Assembly: GCF_019956555.1 (NCBI RefSeq)
Contig: NZ_JAHBDQ010000021.1
Span: 32,068 to 96,067, forward strand
From: Pseudomonas sp. A-RE-19
GTDB lineage: Bacteria > Pseudomonadota > Gammaproteobacteria > Pseudomonadales > Pseudomonadaceae
Length of the DNA stretch: 64,000 bases
Reading direction: 5' to 3'
The notes under the pieces are model-generated. The model was not told the DNA's origin, searched no databases, and saw nothing but the letters and a program-made list of their open reading frames with translations. A program made the position numbers and the translations under genes. This document shows, in pieces, positions 48,291 through 56,496 of the stretch (position 1 is the first letter of the stretch; each line of letters opens with the position of its first letter).

Positions 48291-48379
48291 TTCGCGGGCA
48301 AGCCTCGCTCCTACAGGTCTGCGCTGTATGCACATTGCGCGAACGACAGAAAACTGTAGGAGCGAGGCTTGCCCGCGAA
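48291..48379. repeat. REP-type inverted repeat pair (family B), 26-bp arms
   Basis: Arms 48291-48316 and 48354-48379 match the 43284-43349 element in both arms, with a 37-base spacer. It lies between two codirectional acyl-CoA dehydrogenase genes. Confidence 0.9.
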
Positions 48380-48397
48380 GCTTTTCAAGCCCAACCG

Positions 48398-50194
48398 TCA
48401 GAGCGCAAACAACTCCGCCGGCAGCTTCATCAGGCAATCACTGCCCGCCTCGATGGCCGCCCGATGTGTGGCGGTGCGTGGCAGTAAACGCTTGAAGTAA
48501 AACTCGCTGGTCGCCAGCTTGCCCTGGCAGTAATCGGCATCGCCGCCGCCCGCCTCCAACTGCGCCTGAGCCACCAACGCCATGCGTAGCCACAGGTAAC
48601 CGAGGATGATGTAGCCGCTGTACATCAGGTAGTCCACCGAGGCGGCGCCGACTTCATCCGGATTTTTCATCGCGGCCATGCCGACCTTGGCAGTCAACTC
48701 GCCCCACTGCTGATTCAGACTATTGAGTTGCGCCACATAGCTGCCGAGTTGCGGATGTTCAGCGTTTGCCGCACAGAACTTGTGGACGATTCTGGTGAAG
48801 CCGCGCAGCAGTTTTCCCTGACTGCCAAGGACTTTGCGCCCAAGCAGATCCAGCGCCTGAATGCCGTTGGTGCCTTCGTAGATCGGCGCGATCCGGCAGT
48901 CGCGCACCAGTTGCTCCATGCCCCACTCACGAATGAAACCGTGACCGCCAAACACCTGCATGCCGAGGTTGGTTACTTCCAGACCCGTGTCGGTCATGAA
49001 GGCTTTGCAGATCGGTGTCAGGAACGCCAACAGGTCTTCGGCATCCTGACGCGCCGTTTCATCCGGGCTCAAATGAGCGACATCCAGCAACTGCGCGGTG
49101 AAATAAGTCAGCGCACGGTTGCCTTCGTTGAAGGCCTTCATGGTCAGCAACATCCTGCGCACATCGGGATGAACGATGATCGGGTCGGCGACTTTTTCCG
49201 GGGCTTTCGGGCCGGTCAGCGAGCGCATCTGCAGGCGGTCGTTGGCGTATCTGATCGCGCCCTGGAAGCTTGCCTCCCCCAGACACAAACCTTGCATGCC
49301 GGTGCCAAGCCGCGCGTGATTCATCATGGTGAACATGCAGTTCAGGCCCTTGTTCGGCTCACCGATCAGGAAACCCTTGGCGCCGTCGAAATTCAGCACG
49401 CAGGTGGCCGACGCCTTGATGCCCATTTTGTGTTCGATCGAGCCGCAAGAAACGCCATTGCGCTCGCCTGCCTCGCCCTCGGCATTGGGTAGGAATTTGG
49501 GAACGATAAACAGCGAAATGCCCTTGGTACCGGCAGGAGCGTCCGGCAGTTTGGCCAACACCAGGTGAATGATGTTGTCACTCATGTCGTGCTCGCCAGC
49601 GGAGATGAAAATCTTGCTGCCGGAAATCGCATAACTGCCATCGGCCTGAGGCACGGCGCGGGTCTTGATAATGCCCAGATCGGTGCCGCAATGGGCTTCG
49701 GTCAGGCACATGGTGCCGGTCCATTGGCCAGCGGTGAGCTTGCTCAGGTAGGTCTGTTTCTGCTCTTCGGTGCCATGAGCATGGATGGCTGACATCGCAC
49801 CGTGAGTCAGGCCAGGGTACATGCCCCAGGAGGTGTTGCTGGAGCCGACCATTTCACTGATGACCAACCCCAAAGAACTTGGCAAACCCTGGCCGCCGTA
49901 AGCTGGATCCGCCGCCAGACCATGCCAGCCGCCTTCAACGTATTGTGCGAATGCTTGCTTGAAGCCTGTAGGCGTTGTGACCACGCCGTTGTCGAAATGG
50001 CAGCCTTCTTCGTCGCCGCTGCGGTTCAGCGGTGCGAGAACGTTCTCACAGAATTTCGCGCCTTCTTCAAGGATCGCATTGATCATGTCCGGGCTGGCAT
50101 CGATGGCGCCCAGCGCGGTGTAGTTGCTGTGAAAATCGAAGACATGGTCGATCAAAAAGCGCATGTCGCGCAGGGGAGCTTTGTACTCGGGCAT
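48398..50194 (-). CDS. Acyl-CoA dehydrogenase, ~600-residue class (paralogue 2)
   Basis: 598 residues from ATG 50194 (MPEYKAPLRDMRFLIDHVF), with GGAG 8 bases upstream; the frame opens at 50224. Family blocks as in its neighbours: CLTEAHCGTDLGIIK, AISGSKIFISAGEHD and IYEGTNGIQALDLLGRK, then the C-terminal extension. It follows the diguanylate cyclase gene by 91 bases with no terminator visible, so the two may be cotranscribed. Confidence 0.92.
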   Translation of the reverse strand: MPEYKAPLRDMRFLIDHVFDFHSNYTALGAIDASPDMINAILEEGAKFCENVLAPLNRSGDEEGCHFDNGVVTTPTGFKQAFAQYVEGGWHGLAADPAYGGQGLPSSLGLVISEMVGSSNTSWGMYPGLTHGAMSAIHAHGTEEQKQTYLSKLTAGQWTGTMCLTEAHCGTDLGIIKTRAVPQADGSYAISGSKIFISAGEHDMSDNIIHLVLAKLPDAPAGTKGISLFIVPKFLPNAEGEAGERNGVSCGSIEHKMGIKASATCVLNFDGAKGFLIGEPNKGLNCMFTMMNHARLGTGMQGLCLGEASFQGAIRYANDRLQMRSLTGPKAPEKVADPIIVHPDVRRMLLTMKAFNEGNRALTYFTAQLLDVAHLSPDETARQDAEDLLAFLTPICKAFMTDTGLEVTNLGMQVFGGHGFIREWGMEQLVRDCRIAPIYEGTNGIQALDLLGRKVLGSQGKLLRGFTRIVHKFCAANAEHPQLGSYVAQLNSLNQQWGELTAKVGMAAMKNPDEVGAASVDYLMYSGYIILGYLWLRMALVAQAQLEAGGGDADYCQGKLATSEFYFKRLLPRTATHRAAIEAGSDCLMKLPAELFAL

Positions 50195-50285
50195 GGTCAT
50201 TTCTCCGGCAGCAGATTTGCTCAAACCTACTGCCGCGAACCACGCCTCACAATCACAGTCCAGACGCTGAATGCGCCATCATCAC

Positions 50286-51575
50286 TCAACCCGCAGCGGA
50301 CTCCATGCGCACCGCGCCACGGCGATTCTGACCGAAAGCCATCACACAGTTTCGCCCCGCGCCTTTGGCGCTGTAGAGCGCCTGGTCAGCGGATTTGAGG
50401 ACTTCTTCCGGCGTGCGCTGTTCCAGCCGTTCAGCGACGCCGATGCTGACGGTGACCGAGACACTCGAGGCGCCAGAGCCTGCGCGGCGTTGGCGTCCCT
50501 GTTGGTCATCCTGAGGACGGTTGTCCTGATTGCGCAGCTGGATATTGTAGGTGGCGATGGATTCACGGATGACTTCCAGGTGCGGCATACACTCTTCGAG
50601 GGTTTTGCCTGCGAACACCAGAGCAAATTCTTCACCGCCGTAGCGATAGGCCCTACCGCCCCCGCTGATTTTTGACAGCTTGCTGGCGACCAGTCGCAGC
50701 ACTTGGTCGCCAACATCGTGGCCGTGGGTGTCGTTGAATTTCTTGAAGTGATCGACATCGCCCATGGCCAACACGTAATTGCGCCCCAGCCGTTGCATGC
50801 GTTCGTTCAGAGCACGACGGCCCGGCAGACCGGTGAGCTCATCGCGGAAGGCCATCTGATAGGCCTCATGGGCAACCGCGGCGGCGATCATCAACATTAC
50901 CTGGCTGCACATGATGTTCAGGGTAAACGGCAGGATGAAGGTTTTCGGCAACATCCAGAACAATCCCAATAGCCCTACCAATTGCGCAGCATGCAAGGGT
51001 CTTGGGTTACGCCAGTATTGCCAGGCCAGTAACAGGAATGAGGCGATGAATACCGGGTAGGACAACTGGATCAGGCTCATCCAGGCACCATGCAGGGCTG
51101 GCCAGCGGATCTCCGACAGCCACATCAGCAGCGCCTGTGGGTAACTTTGTTCCAGCCCCAGCGCCACGCTGCCGAACGCCAGCAACACGGCGAAGCGCGC
51201 CACCATGTCCTGGAACAGATGGGTGCGCTCCTGCCAGGCGGCGAACAAGCCAAAGAGTAGCGGCAGCAACAAACAACACAGATGGAAGACCACGGCGGCG
51301 TCTTCACGAACTTTGCCGTTGTCGCGGTAATAGTCGGTCTGGGTGTCGAGCAGAAAGTAGGCGATGTACACCGTGACCATCAGAAACAGTTCACGCTGAC
51401 GTCGGTAAACCGCGCAATACGCACCGCCGAGCAACAGCACCAGCGTGGGCAGCACGTTGAACAGCGAAGTGAAGAAGACGTTGAGATCCTTGACGTAGGC
51501 AGCCGCAAGCCCCGCGAGTAACAACAGCAGCGATGGCAGAAAATGACTGAAACGTACAGCGGAAGAACGCGGCAA
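50286..51575 (-). CDS. Membrane diguanylate cyclase (GGDEF protein)
   Basis: 429 residues from TTG 51575, which has GGAG 8 bases upstream; ATG 51659 is an alternative giving 28 more residues. The N-terminal half has about seven hydrophobic segments without a recognised sensor domain. The C-terminal GGDEF domain is intact: GGEEF at 313-317 and DVDHFKKFNDTHGHDVGD. The usual RxxD inhibitory site is not evident at its normal position. It should synthesise c-di-GMP. It is sandwiched between acyl-CoA dehydrogenases and preceded by a CRP/Vfr-type site. Confidence 0.88.
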   Translation of the reverse strand: MPRSSAVRFSHFLPSLLLLLAGLAAAYVKDLNVFFTSLFNVLPTLVLLLGGAYCAVYRRQRELFLMVTVYIAYFLLDTQTDYYRDNGKVREDAAVVFHLCCLLLPLLFGLFAAWQERTHLFQDMVARFAVLLAFGSVALGLEQSYPQALLMWLSEIRWPALHGAWMSLIQLSYPVFIASFLLLAWQYWRNPRPLHAAQLVGLLGLFWMLPKTFILPFTLNIMCSQVMLMIAAAVAHEAYQMAFRDELTGLPGRRALNERMQRLGRNYVLAMGDVDHFKKFNDTHGHDVGDQVLRLVASKLSKISGGGRAYRYGGEEFALVFAGKTLEECMPHLEVIRESIATYNIQLRNQDNRPQDDQQGRQRRAGSGASSVSVTVSIGVAERLEQRTPEEVLKSADQALYSAKGAGRNCVMAFGQNRRGAVRMESAAG

Positions 51576-51642
51576 GGGTAGAGCTCCGACCCGGCAAACA
51601 GAGATGGCATTGTGCCTGCACTTGGGGCAATTAAGCACATAC

Positions 51643-51664
51643 GATGTGATGTGTGTCACATCGC
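51643..51664. promoter_or_regulatory. Perfect CRP/Vfr-type palindrome upstream of the diguanylate cyclase
   Basis: CGATGTGA-TGTGTG-TCACATCG: the core TGTGA-N6-TCACA equals the CRP consensus, extended to 8 bp on each side. It lies 68 bases upstream of the TTG start and downstream of the terminator of the preceding gene. Confidence 0.75.
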
Positions 51665-51728
51665 CATCCTCTTTAACGGCAGCAATGCCGTTCTTCTTAG
51701 CGTTTTAGTCAGGAATATTTACAGGCAC

Positions 51729-51760
51729 AAAAAAGCCGCTGCTCCCGAGGAAGCAGCGGC
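51729..51760 (-). terminator. Intrinsic terminator of acyl-CoA dehydrogenase 3
   Basis: On the minus strand GCCGCTGCT pairs with AGCAGCGGC (loop of about 8 bases) followed by TTTTTT, about 20 bases after the stop. It separates this gene from the diguanylate cyclase. Confidence 0.92.
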
Positions 51761-51782
51761 TTTATGAAGGACCGCGTAGGGC

Positions 51783-53588
51783 TTAGTAACCCAGTGCGAA
51801 GTCTTCTTCTTTCATGTCCATCAGGTTGTTGGCGCCCGACAGCATGGTGACAACGTGAGTGCGGGTACGCGGCAGGATGCGCTGGAAGTAGAAACGCGCA
51901 GTCTGCAGCTTGGCGGTGTAGAACGCCGCTTCGGTGGTGCCGGCAGCCAGTTTCTCGGCAGCCAGACGCGCCATGTCAGCCCAGAAGTAGGCAAGGCAGG
52001 CGTAACCGGAGTACATCAGGTAGTCCACCGACGCGGCGCCGACTTCTTCGCGGTCTTTCATGGCGGCCATACCGACCTTCATGGTCAGCTCGCCCCACTC
52101 TTTGTTCAGCGCAGCCAATGGCTCGACAAACTCTTTGACCGCTTCGTTGCCTTCGTTGGTCTGGCAGAACTTATGGACGATCTTGGTGAAGCCTTTGAGC
52201 GCTTCGCCTTGAGTCATCAGCACTTTACGGCCCAGCAGGTCGAGTGCCTGGATACCGGTGGTGCCTTCGTACAGCATCGAAATGCGGCTGTCGCGAACGT
52301 TCTGCTCCATGCCCCACTCGGCGATGAAACCGTGGCCGCCGTAGATCTGTACGCCATGGTTAGCGGATTCGAAACCGACTTCAGTCATGAAGGCTTTGGC
52401 GATCGGCGTCATGAACGCCAGCAGTGCGTCGGCTTTCTTCTTCTCTTCTTCATCTACGCCGTACTTGACGATGTCGACTTGCTTGGCGGTGAAGTAAACC
52501 ATCGCACGGTTGCCTTCGGCGAAAGCCTTCATGGTCAACAGCATGCGACGTACGTCAGGGTGAACGATGATCGGGTCAGCGGCTTTGTCCGGCGCTTTCG
52601 GGCCAGTCAGGGAACGCATTTGCAGACGATCGCGAGCGTATTTCAGACCGCCCTGGAAGCCGATCTCGGCGTGTGCCAGACCTTGCAGCGCAGTTCCCAG
52701 ACGGGCGGTGTTCATAAAGGTGAACATGCAGTTCAGGCCTTTGTTCGCCGGGCCAATCAGGTAACCGGTGGCCGCATCGAAGTTCATCACGCAAGTGGCG
52801 TTGCCGTGGATGCCCATCTTGTGTTCCAGCGAACCGCAGCTCACAGCGTTGCGCGCGCCGATCGAGCCGTCTGCGTTCGGCAGGAATTTCGGAACGATGA
52901 ACAGCGAAATGCCTTTGGTGCCCGCCGGTGCATCCGGCAGACGCGCCAGAACGATGTGGACGATGTTGTCGGCCATGTCGTGTTCACCGGCCGAGATGAA
53001 GATCTTGGTGCCGGACACTTTGTAGGAACCGTCGGCCTGGGGCTCGGCCTTGGTGCGCAGCATGCCCAGGTCGGTGCCGCAGTGCGGTTCGGTCAGGCAC
53101 ATGGTGCCGGTCCATTCGCCGGAGACCAGCTTGGTCAGGTAAGCCTCTTGCTGCTCAGGCGTGCCATGCTCGGAGATGGTGTTCATCGCGCCATGGGACA
53201 GGCCTGGGTACATGCCCCACGACCAGTTGGCCTCGCCAACCATTTCGCTGACAGCCAGACCCAGAGACTCCGGCAGGCCTTGACCGCCGTGCTCTACGTC
53301 GTGAGCCAGGCTTGGCCAGCCACCTTCGACGAATTGCTTGTAGGCTTCTTTGAAACCGGTCGGGGTTTTAACGCCAGACTCGCTCCAGGTGCAGCCTTCG
53401 GTGTCACCCACGCGGTTCAGCGGAGCCAGCACCTGCTCACAAAACTTGGCGCCTTCTTCGAGAATGGCGTCAACCATATCCGGAGTTGCGTCTGCACAAG
53501 CCGGAAGGCTCTGATAGTGCGCTTCGTAGCCGAGCAGTTCGTCACGAACGAAGCGAATATCACGCAAGGGGGCCTTGTAGTCAGGCAT
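51783..53588 (-). CDS. Acyl-CoA dehydrogenase, ~600-residue class (paralogue 3, FadE-type)
   Basis: 601 residues. MPDYKAPLRDIRFVRDELL opens the protein; CLTEPHCGTDLGMLR and KVSGTKIFISAGEHD form the flavin/substrate region; LYEGTTGIQALDLLGRK contains the catalytic Glu, with Thr where the other two copies have Asn. In P. aeruginosa the equivalent gene (PA0506) is, from memory, under the fatty-acid-responsive repressor PsrA, and a PsrA-like site is visible upstream. It has its own terminator, so it is a separate unit. Confidence 0.93.
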   Translation of the reverse strand: MPDYKAPLRDIRFVRDELLGYEAHYQSLPACADATPDMVDAILEEGAKFCEQVLAPLNRVGDTEGCTWSESGVKTPTGFKEAYKQFVEGGWPSLAHDVEHGGQGLPESLGLAVSEMVGEANWSWGMYPGLSHGAMNTISEHGTPEQQEAYLTKLVSGEWTGTMCLTEPHCGTDLGMLRTKAEPQADGSYKVSGTKIFISAGEHDMADNIVHIVLARLPDAPAGTKGISLFIVPKFLPNADGSIGARNAVSCGSLEHKMGIHGNATCVMNFDAATGYLIGPANKGLNCMFTFMNTARLGTALQGLAHAEIGFQGGLKYARDRLQMRSLTGPKAPDKAADPIIVHPDVRRMLLTMKAFAEGNRAMVYFTAKQVDIVKYGVDEEEKKKADALLAFMTPIAKAFMTEVGFESANHGVQIYGGHGFIAEWGMEQNVRDSRISMLYEGTTGIQALDLLGRKVLMTQGEALKGFTKIVHKFCQTNEGNEAVKEFVEPLAALNKEWGELTMKVGMAAMKDREEVGAASVDYLMYSGYACLAYFWADMARLAAEKLAAGTTEAAFYTAKLQTARFYFQRILPRTRTHVVTMLSGANNLMDMKEEDFALGY

Positions 53589-53648
53589 AGCGATAAACCT
53601 CTGCTGATGTAACCGGGAATGAACAACCGCGTTGATTTGTTGTGGCGG

Positions 53649-53676
53649 TCAAACAGTTGTTTGAAACATACGTTTA
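53649..53676. promoter_or_regulatory. Tandem PsrA-like operator upstream of acyl-CoA dehydrogenase 3
   Basis: TCAAAC-AGTT-GTTTGA (53649-53664) matches the PsrA consensus (G/C)AAAC-N2-4-GTTT(G/C). A second, overlapping GAAAC-ATAC-GTTTA (53663-53676) is one base off. The sites are 60-90 bases upstream of the start. Confidence 0.7.
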
Positions 53677-53815
53677 CGCCCAAATCTTGTCAAGCGCCGA
53701 TCTTTTGCCGTTCGTCATCGCACCATGAAAACCTCGGCCACGCAGTTGCGCAACGTCGTTGACTGAGCAACACGCCATGTAGGAGAGATTAGTTGAGGGA
53801 GAAGGACTTACGCAG

Positions 53816-53842
53816 AAAAACGCCGCGAACAGGCGCGGCGTT
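53816..53842 (-). terminator. Intrinsic terminator of the small rod-like protein gene
   Basis: On the minus strand ACGCCGCG and CGCGGCGT pair around a short loop, followed by TTTTT, about 25 bases past the stop. Confidence 0.85.
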
Positions 53843-53865
53843 GGAGTAGCGGATTCAGCGAGGGA

Positions 53866-54162
53866 TCAGGCGTAGGTATCGATCAGCGTACCGAGCATTT
53901 CATCGGAAGCCTTGGCAACTTTGACGCCGAGCGCCACCTGGAATTTGCCTTGGGACATCTCGACCATGTTACTGGCCAGGTCCGATTGCTGGCTGCGGTC
54001 TACCGAACGCAGACGATCGACCTGAACCTCAGAAGACTGGCTGGTGACCGAACGTTCGATGGTGTTATTGGCGATCTGACCCGAAGCCTGATCGACACGG
54101 TTCTGCCCTGTCTGAATAGTGCTCAGACCGGCATAAAAAGCGGTGCTACCTGAGATTTCCAT
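53866..54162 (-). CDS. Small protein resembling fused ends of a flagellar rod/hook protein
   Basis: 98 residues from ATG 54162; a longer frame to 54246 is unlikely. The N-terminus (TAFYAGLSTIQTGQNRVDQASGQIANN) resembles the flagellar rod N-terminal pattern S..GL...Q..LD..A.NIAN. The C-terminus (SDLASNMVEMSQGKFQVALGVKVAKASDEMLGTLIDTY) resembles the rod/hook C-terminal pattern, which ends in ..ADEMLGTLI.. . The central part of a true rod protein is missing. No flagellar genes are nearby. Function unknown. It has its own terminator and lies 120 bases past bioD. Confidence 0.75.
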   Translation of the reverse strand: MEISGSTAFYAGLSTIQTGQNRVDQASGQIANNTIERSVTSQSSEVQVDRLRSVDRSQQSDLASNMVEMSQGKFQVALGVKVAKASDEMLGTLIDTYA

Positions 54163-54282
54163 GGGAGAACTCGTCCTACAAAGGATCAACAGCGGCCATT
54201 GAACCAGACCTGTCGCCAAAAGACCCGACAATAACACTAATGGCACAGTGCCTTGTCATAGGTAAAACCCAAGCCATCAATC

Positions 54283-54963
54283 TCAGTCCAGCAGATCCAG
54301 CTGCAGATGTTCGGCCACCGCTTCGACTGTCACCGATTTGAGTTTCGGCACCCGCCCCAGACACGGCGCGGGAATGCGCTCGGCCAGCGTCGCGAGGTTC
54401 TCTTCCAGACGCGAAGTCTTCGGATCGATGATGTTGGCCACCCACCCTGCCAACTGCAAGCCATCCCGTGCGATCGCCTCGGCTGTCAGCAGTGCATGAT
54501 TGATGCAACCCAACCGTACGCCGACCACCAGGATCACCGGCAGACCCAGCGCCATGGCCAGGTCCGACAGATTGTCCTGATCCGCCAACGGCACTCGCCA
54601 GCCGCCAGCGCCTTCGATCAAGGTGAAGTCCGCCTGCATATCGAGAATCTGCCGCATCGGTGTCAACAGGGATTGCACGGTCAACGCCACGCCAGCCTCC
54701 CGGGCCGCCAGATGCGGTGCAATCGCCGGTTCGAACGCGACAGGATTAACCTGATCGTAGGTCAACGGTATCGAGCACTCGGCCAACAGGGCCAGCGCAT
54801 CGGCGTTGCGCAAACCCTTGGGCGTCAGGTCGCAACCGGAGGCCACCGGTTTGCCTGCCGCAGTGCTCAAACCCGCTAATCGCGCGGCATGCAGCAAACC
54901 TGCGGCGACGGTGGTCTTGCCGACATCGGTGTCAGTACCGGTGATGAAATAGGCTGCGCTCAT
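54283..54963 (-). CDS. bioD: Dethiobiotin synthetase BioD
   Basis: 226 residues with the P-loop GTDTDVGKTT at residues 9-18, and EGAGGWRVPL near residue 117. It forms the ureido ring of dethiobiotin from DAPA, CO2 and ATP. It is the last gene of bioB-F-H-C-D, overlapping bioC by 4 bases. No bioA (DAPA aminotransferase) is in the window. Confidence 0.95.
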   Translation of the reverse strand: MSAAYFITGTDTDVGKTTVAAGLLHAARLAGLSTAAGKPVASGCDLTPKGLRNADALALLAECSIPLTYDQVNPVAFEPAIAPHLAAREAGVALTVQSLLTPMRQILDMQADFTLIEGAGGWRVPLADQDNLSDLAMALGLPVILVVGVRLGCINHALLTAEAIARDGLQLAGWVANIIDPKTSRLEENLATLAERIPAPCLGRVPKLKSVTVEAVAEHLQLDLLD

Positions 54964-55772
54964 AAGGGTTTCTCCAACACGGCGTAAACCACTTGATAAG
55001 TCGCCGGCAGTCCCTGTGCCTGACGAAACTGCTCATAGGCCTCGATCAAGCCGAGGATTCGCGCCCTGCCGGTCAAACCGCCCGGCCGACCAGGGTTCAG
55101 GTTGTGCGCCCCAAGTGCCTTGAGCTCATGGGTCAGGCTGCGGACATCGGGGTAATGCAGCACATGCGGCTGAGTTTCGAGGCTGACGACCTTCAAGCCG
55201 CTGCCCGCGCAAAGCTGTTGGTAAACACCGAACTCGCGGAAGCGGTTGACATGCACCATGCCATCCACCTGACGCCAGCTGTCGCGCAATTCGTACAGCG
55301 TGCCTACACACAGACTAGCAAACGCGAAAATGCCGCCCGGTTTCAGTACCCGATACGCTTCATTGAGCACCGAGGCGAAATCCGCGCACCATTGCACCGC
55401 CAGGCTGGAGAAGATCAGGTCGCAGGTCGAATCCTGCAACGGCAAGCGCTCGGCGTCACCCGCGATGAAATGGGTGGCGCCACCCAAGGGACGGGCGTGA
55501 TTGAGCATGCCTTCTGCAATATCAAGGGCCAGTCCGTGACCGGCAGGAAAACGCTCACCGAGCGCACGGCTGAAATACCCGGTGCCGCAGCCCATATCCA
55601 GCCAACGAGCAGGGACAAAATCTTCCGGCAACCGACGTAACAACTCGCTACCCACGTCGCGCTGCAATTCGGCGACGCTGTCGTAGCTCGCCGCCGCACG
55701 GGAAAACGACGCTGCCACCTGGCGTTTGTCGGGCAAGCCGCCGGGCAGGTTGGGAAAGGATAAATCAGTCAT
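54960..55772 (-). CDS. bioC: Malonyl-ACP O-methyltransferase BioC
   Basis: 270 residues from ATG 55772 (MTDLSFPNLPG); the open frame extends to 55856. The class I SAM motif LDMGCGTGYFSRAL is near residue 62, and DLIFSSLAVQWC is the characteristic BioC post-motif. It methylates malonyl-ACP so that fatty acid synthase can build the pimeloyl chain. Its start overlaps the bioH end by 8 bases. Confidence 0.93.
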   Translation of the reverse strand: MTDLSFPNLPGGLPDKRQVAASFSRAAASYDSVAELQRDVGSELLRRLPEDFVPARWLDMGCGTGYFSRALGERFPAGHGLALDIAEGMLNHARPLGGATHFIAGDAERLPLQDSTCDLIFSSLAVQWCADFASVLNEAYRVLKPGGIFAFASLCVGTLYELRDSWRQVDGMVHVNRFREFGVYQQLCAGSGLKVVSLETQPHVLHYPDVRSLTHELKALGAHNLNPGRPGGLTGRARILGLIEAYEQFRQAQGLPATYQVVYAVLEKPL

Positions 55773-56496
55773 CACCGAACTCATGCAAAAAGGCCTGAAT
55801 CGCCCCCGCCACACCGTGGGGGTCCTCCAGAAGAAACGCGTGACTGGCCTGTTCAATCAGACCGATTTCGACATCCGGCAGCAGTGCCAGCAAACCCTCC
55901 GCCGCTTCGGCCGGGACCAGCCCGTCGAGGCCGGCGAACAAGTGCAATTGCGGGCCGCGAAATGCCTGCAGCGCTTGCCGGGTATCCAGTTGTGCAAGCA
56001 ACTCCAGGCCGCTCATCAGCACCGGCGAAGACGTATGCGGTGCGCCAGCGAGCAACAGTCGCGACATCCCGCGGGGGTCTTCGGCACCTTGGGCGCACAA
56101 CAGCGAAAAGCGTTTCAACGTCATGCGCGAGTCAGCCTTGCAGCCGGCCAGAAACGCATCGAAGGTCTCACCGGGCATCGCACTCGGCCACTGCTCATGG
56201 GCGACAAAAGAAGGGTTGCTCGCCAGCGTAACCAAGCCGCAACAGCGGTCACCCCGTCGCGCCGCCAATTCGGACGCCAGCATCCCGCCCAATGACCAGC
56301 CACCCAGCCAGGCATCCTGTGGCAATGTCGAGTCCAACTCTTCGAGCCACTCTTCAAGGTCGCTCGATTCCAGTTCCGGCAACGGCTCGATCTCGACGCG
56401 CAGGTGCTCGTCCAAACCCTGCAAGGCAGCCGCCAAGGGTTCCAGCGGCGAAATCCCGAGGCCCCAGCCTGGCAGCAGAATCAGACGATCACGCAT
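55765..56496 (-). CDS. bioH: Pimeloyl-ACP methyl ester carboxylesterase BioH
   Basis: 243 residues from ATG 56496 (MRDRLILLPGWGLG); the frame opens at 56541. It is an alpha/beta hydrolase with the nucleophile GWSLGGM (Ser in GxSxG), FAGLDGLVP for the Asp, and QASHAFLLEDP for the His. It removes the methyl ester placed by BioC to release pimeloyl-ACP. It overlaps bioF by 8 bases. Confidence 0.92.
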   Translation of the reverse strand: MRDRLILLPGWGLGISPLEPLAAALQGLDEHLRVEIEPLPELESSDLEEWLEELDSTLPQDAWLGGWSLGGMLASELAARRGDRCCGLVTLASNPSFVAHEQWPSAMPGETFDAFLAGCKADSRMTLKRFSLLCAQGAEDPRGMSRLLLAGAPHTSSPVLMSGLELLAQLDTRQALQAFRGPQLHLFAGLDGLVPAEAAEGLLALLPDVEIGLIEQASHAFLLEDPHGVAGAIQAFLHEFGDD

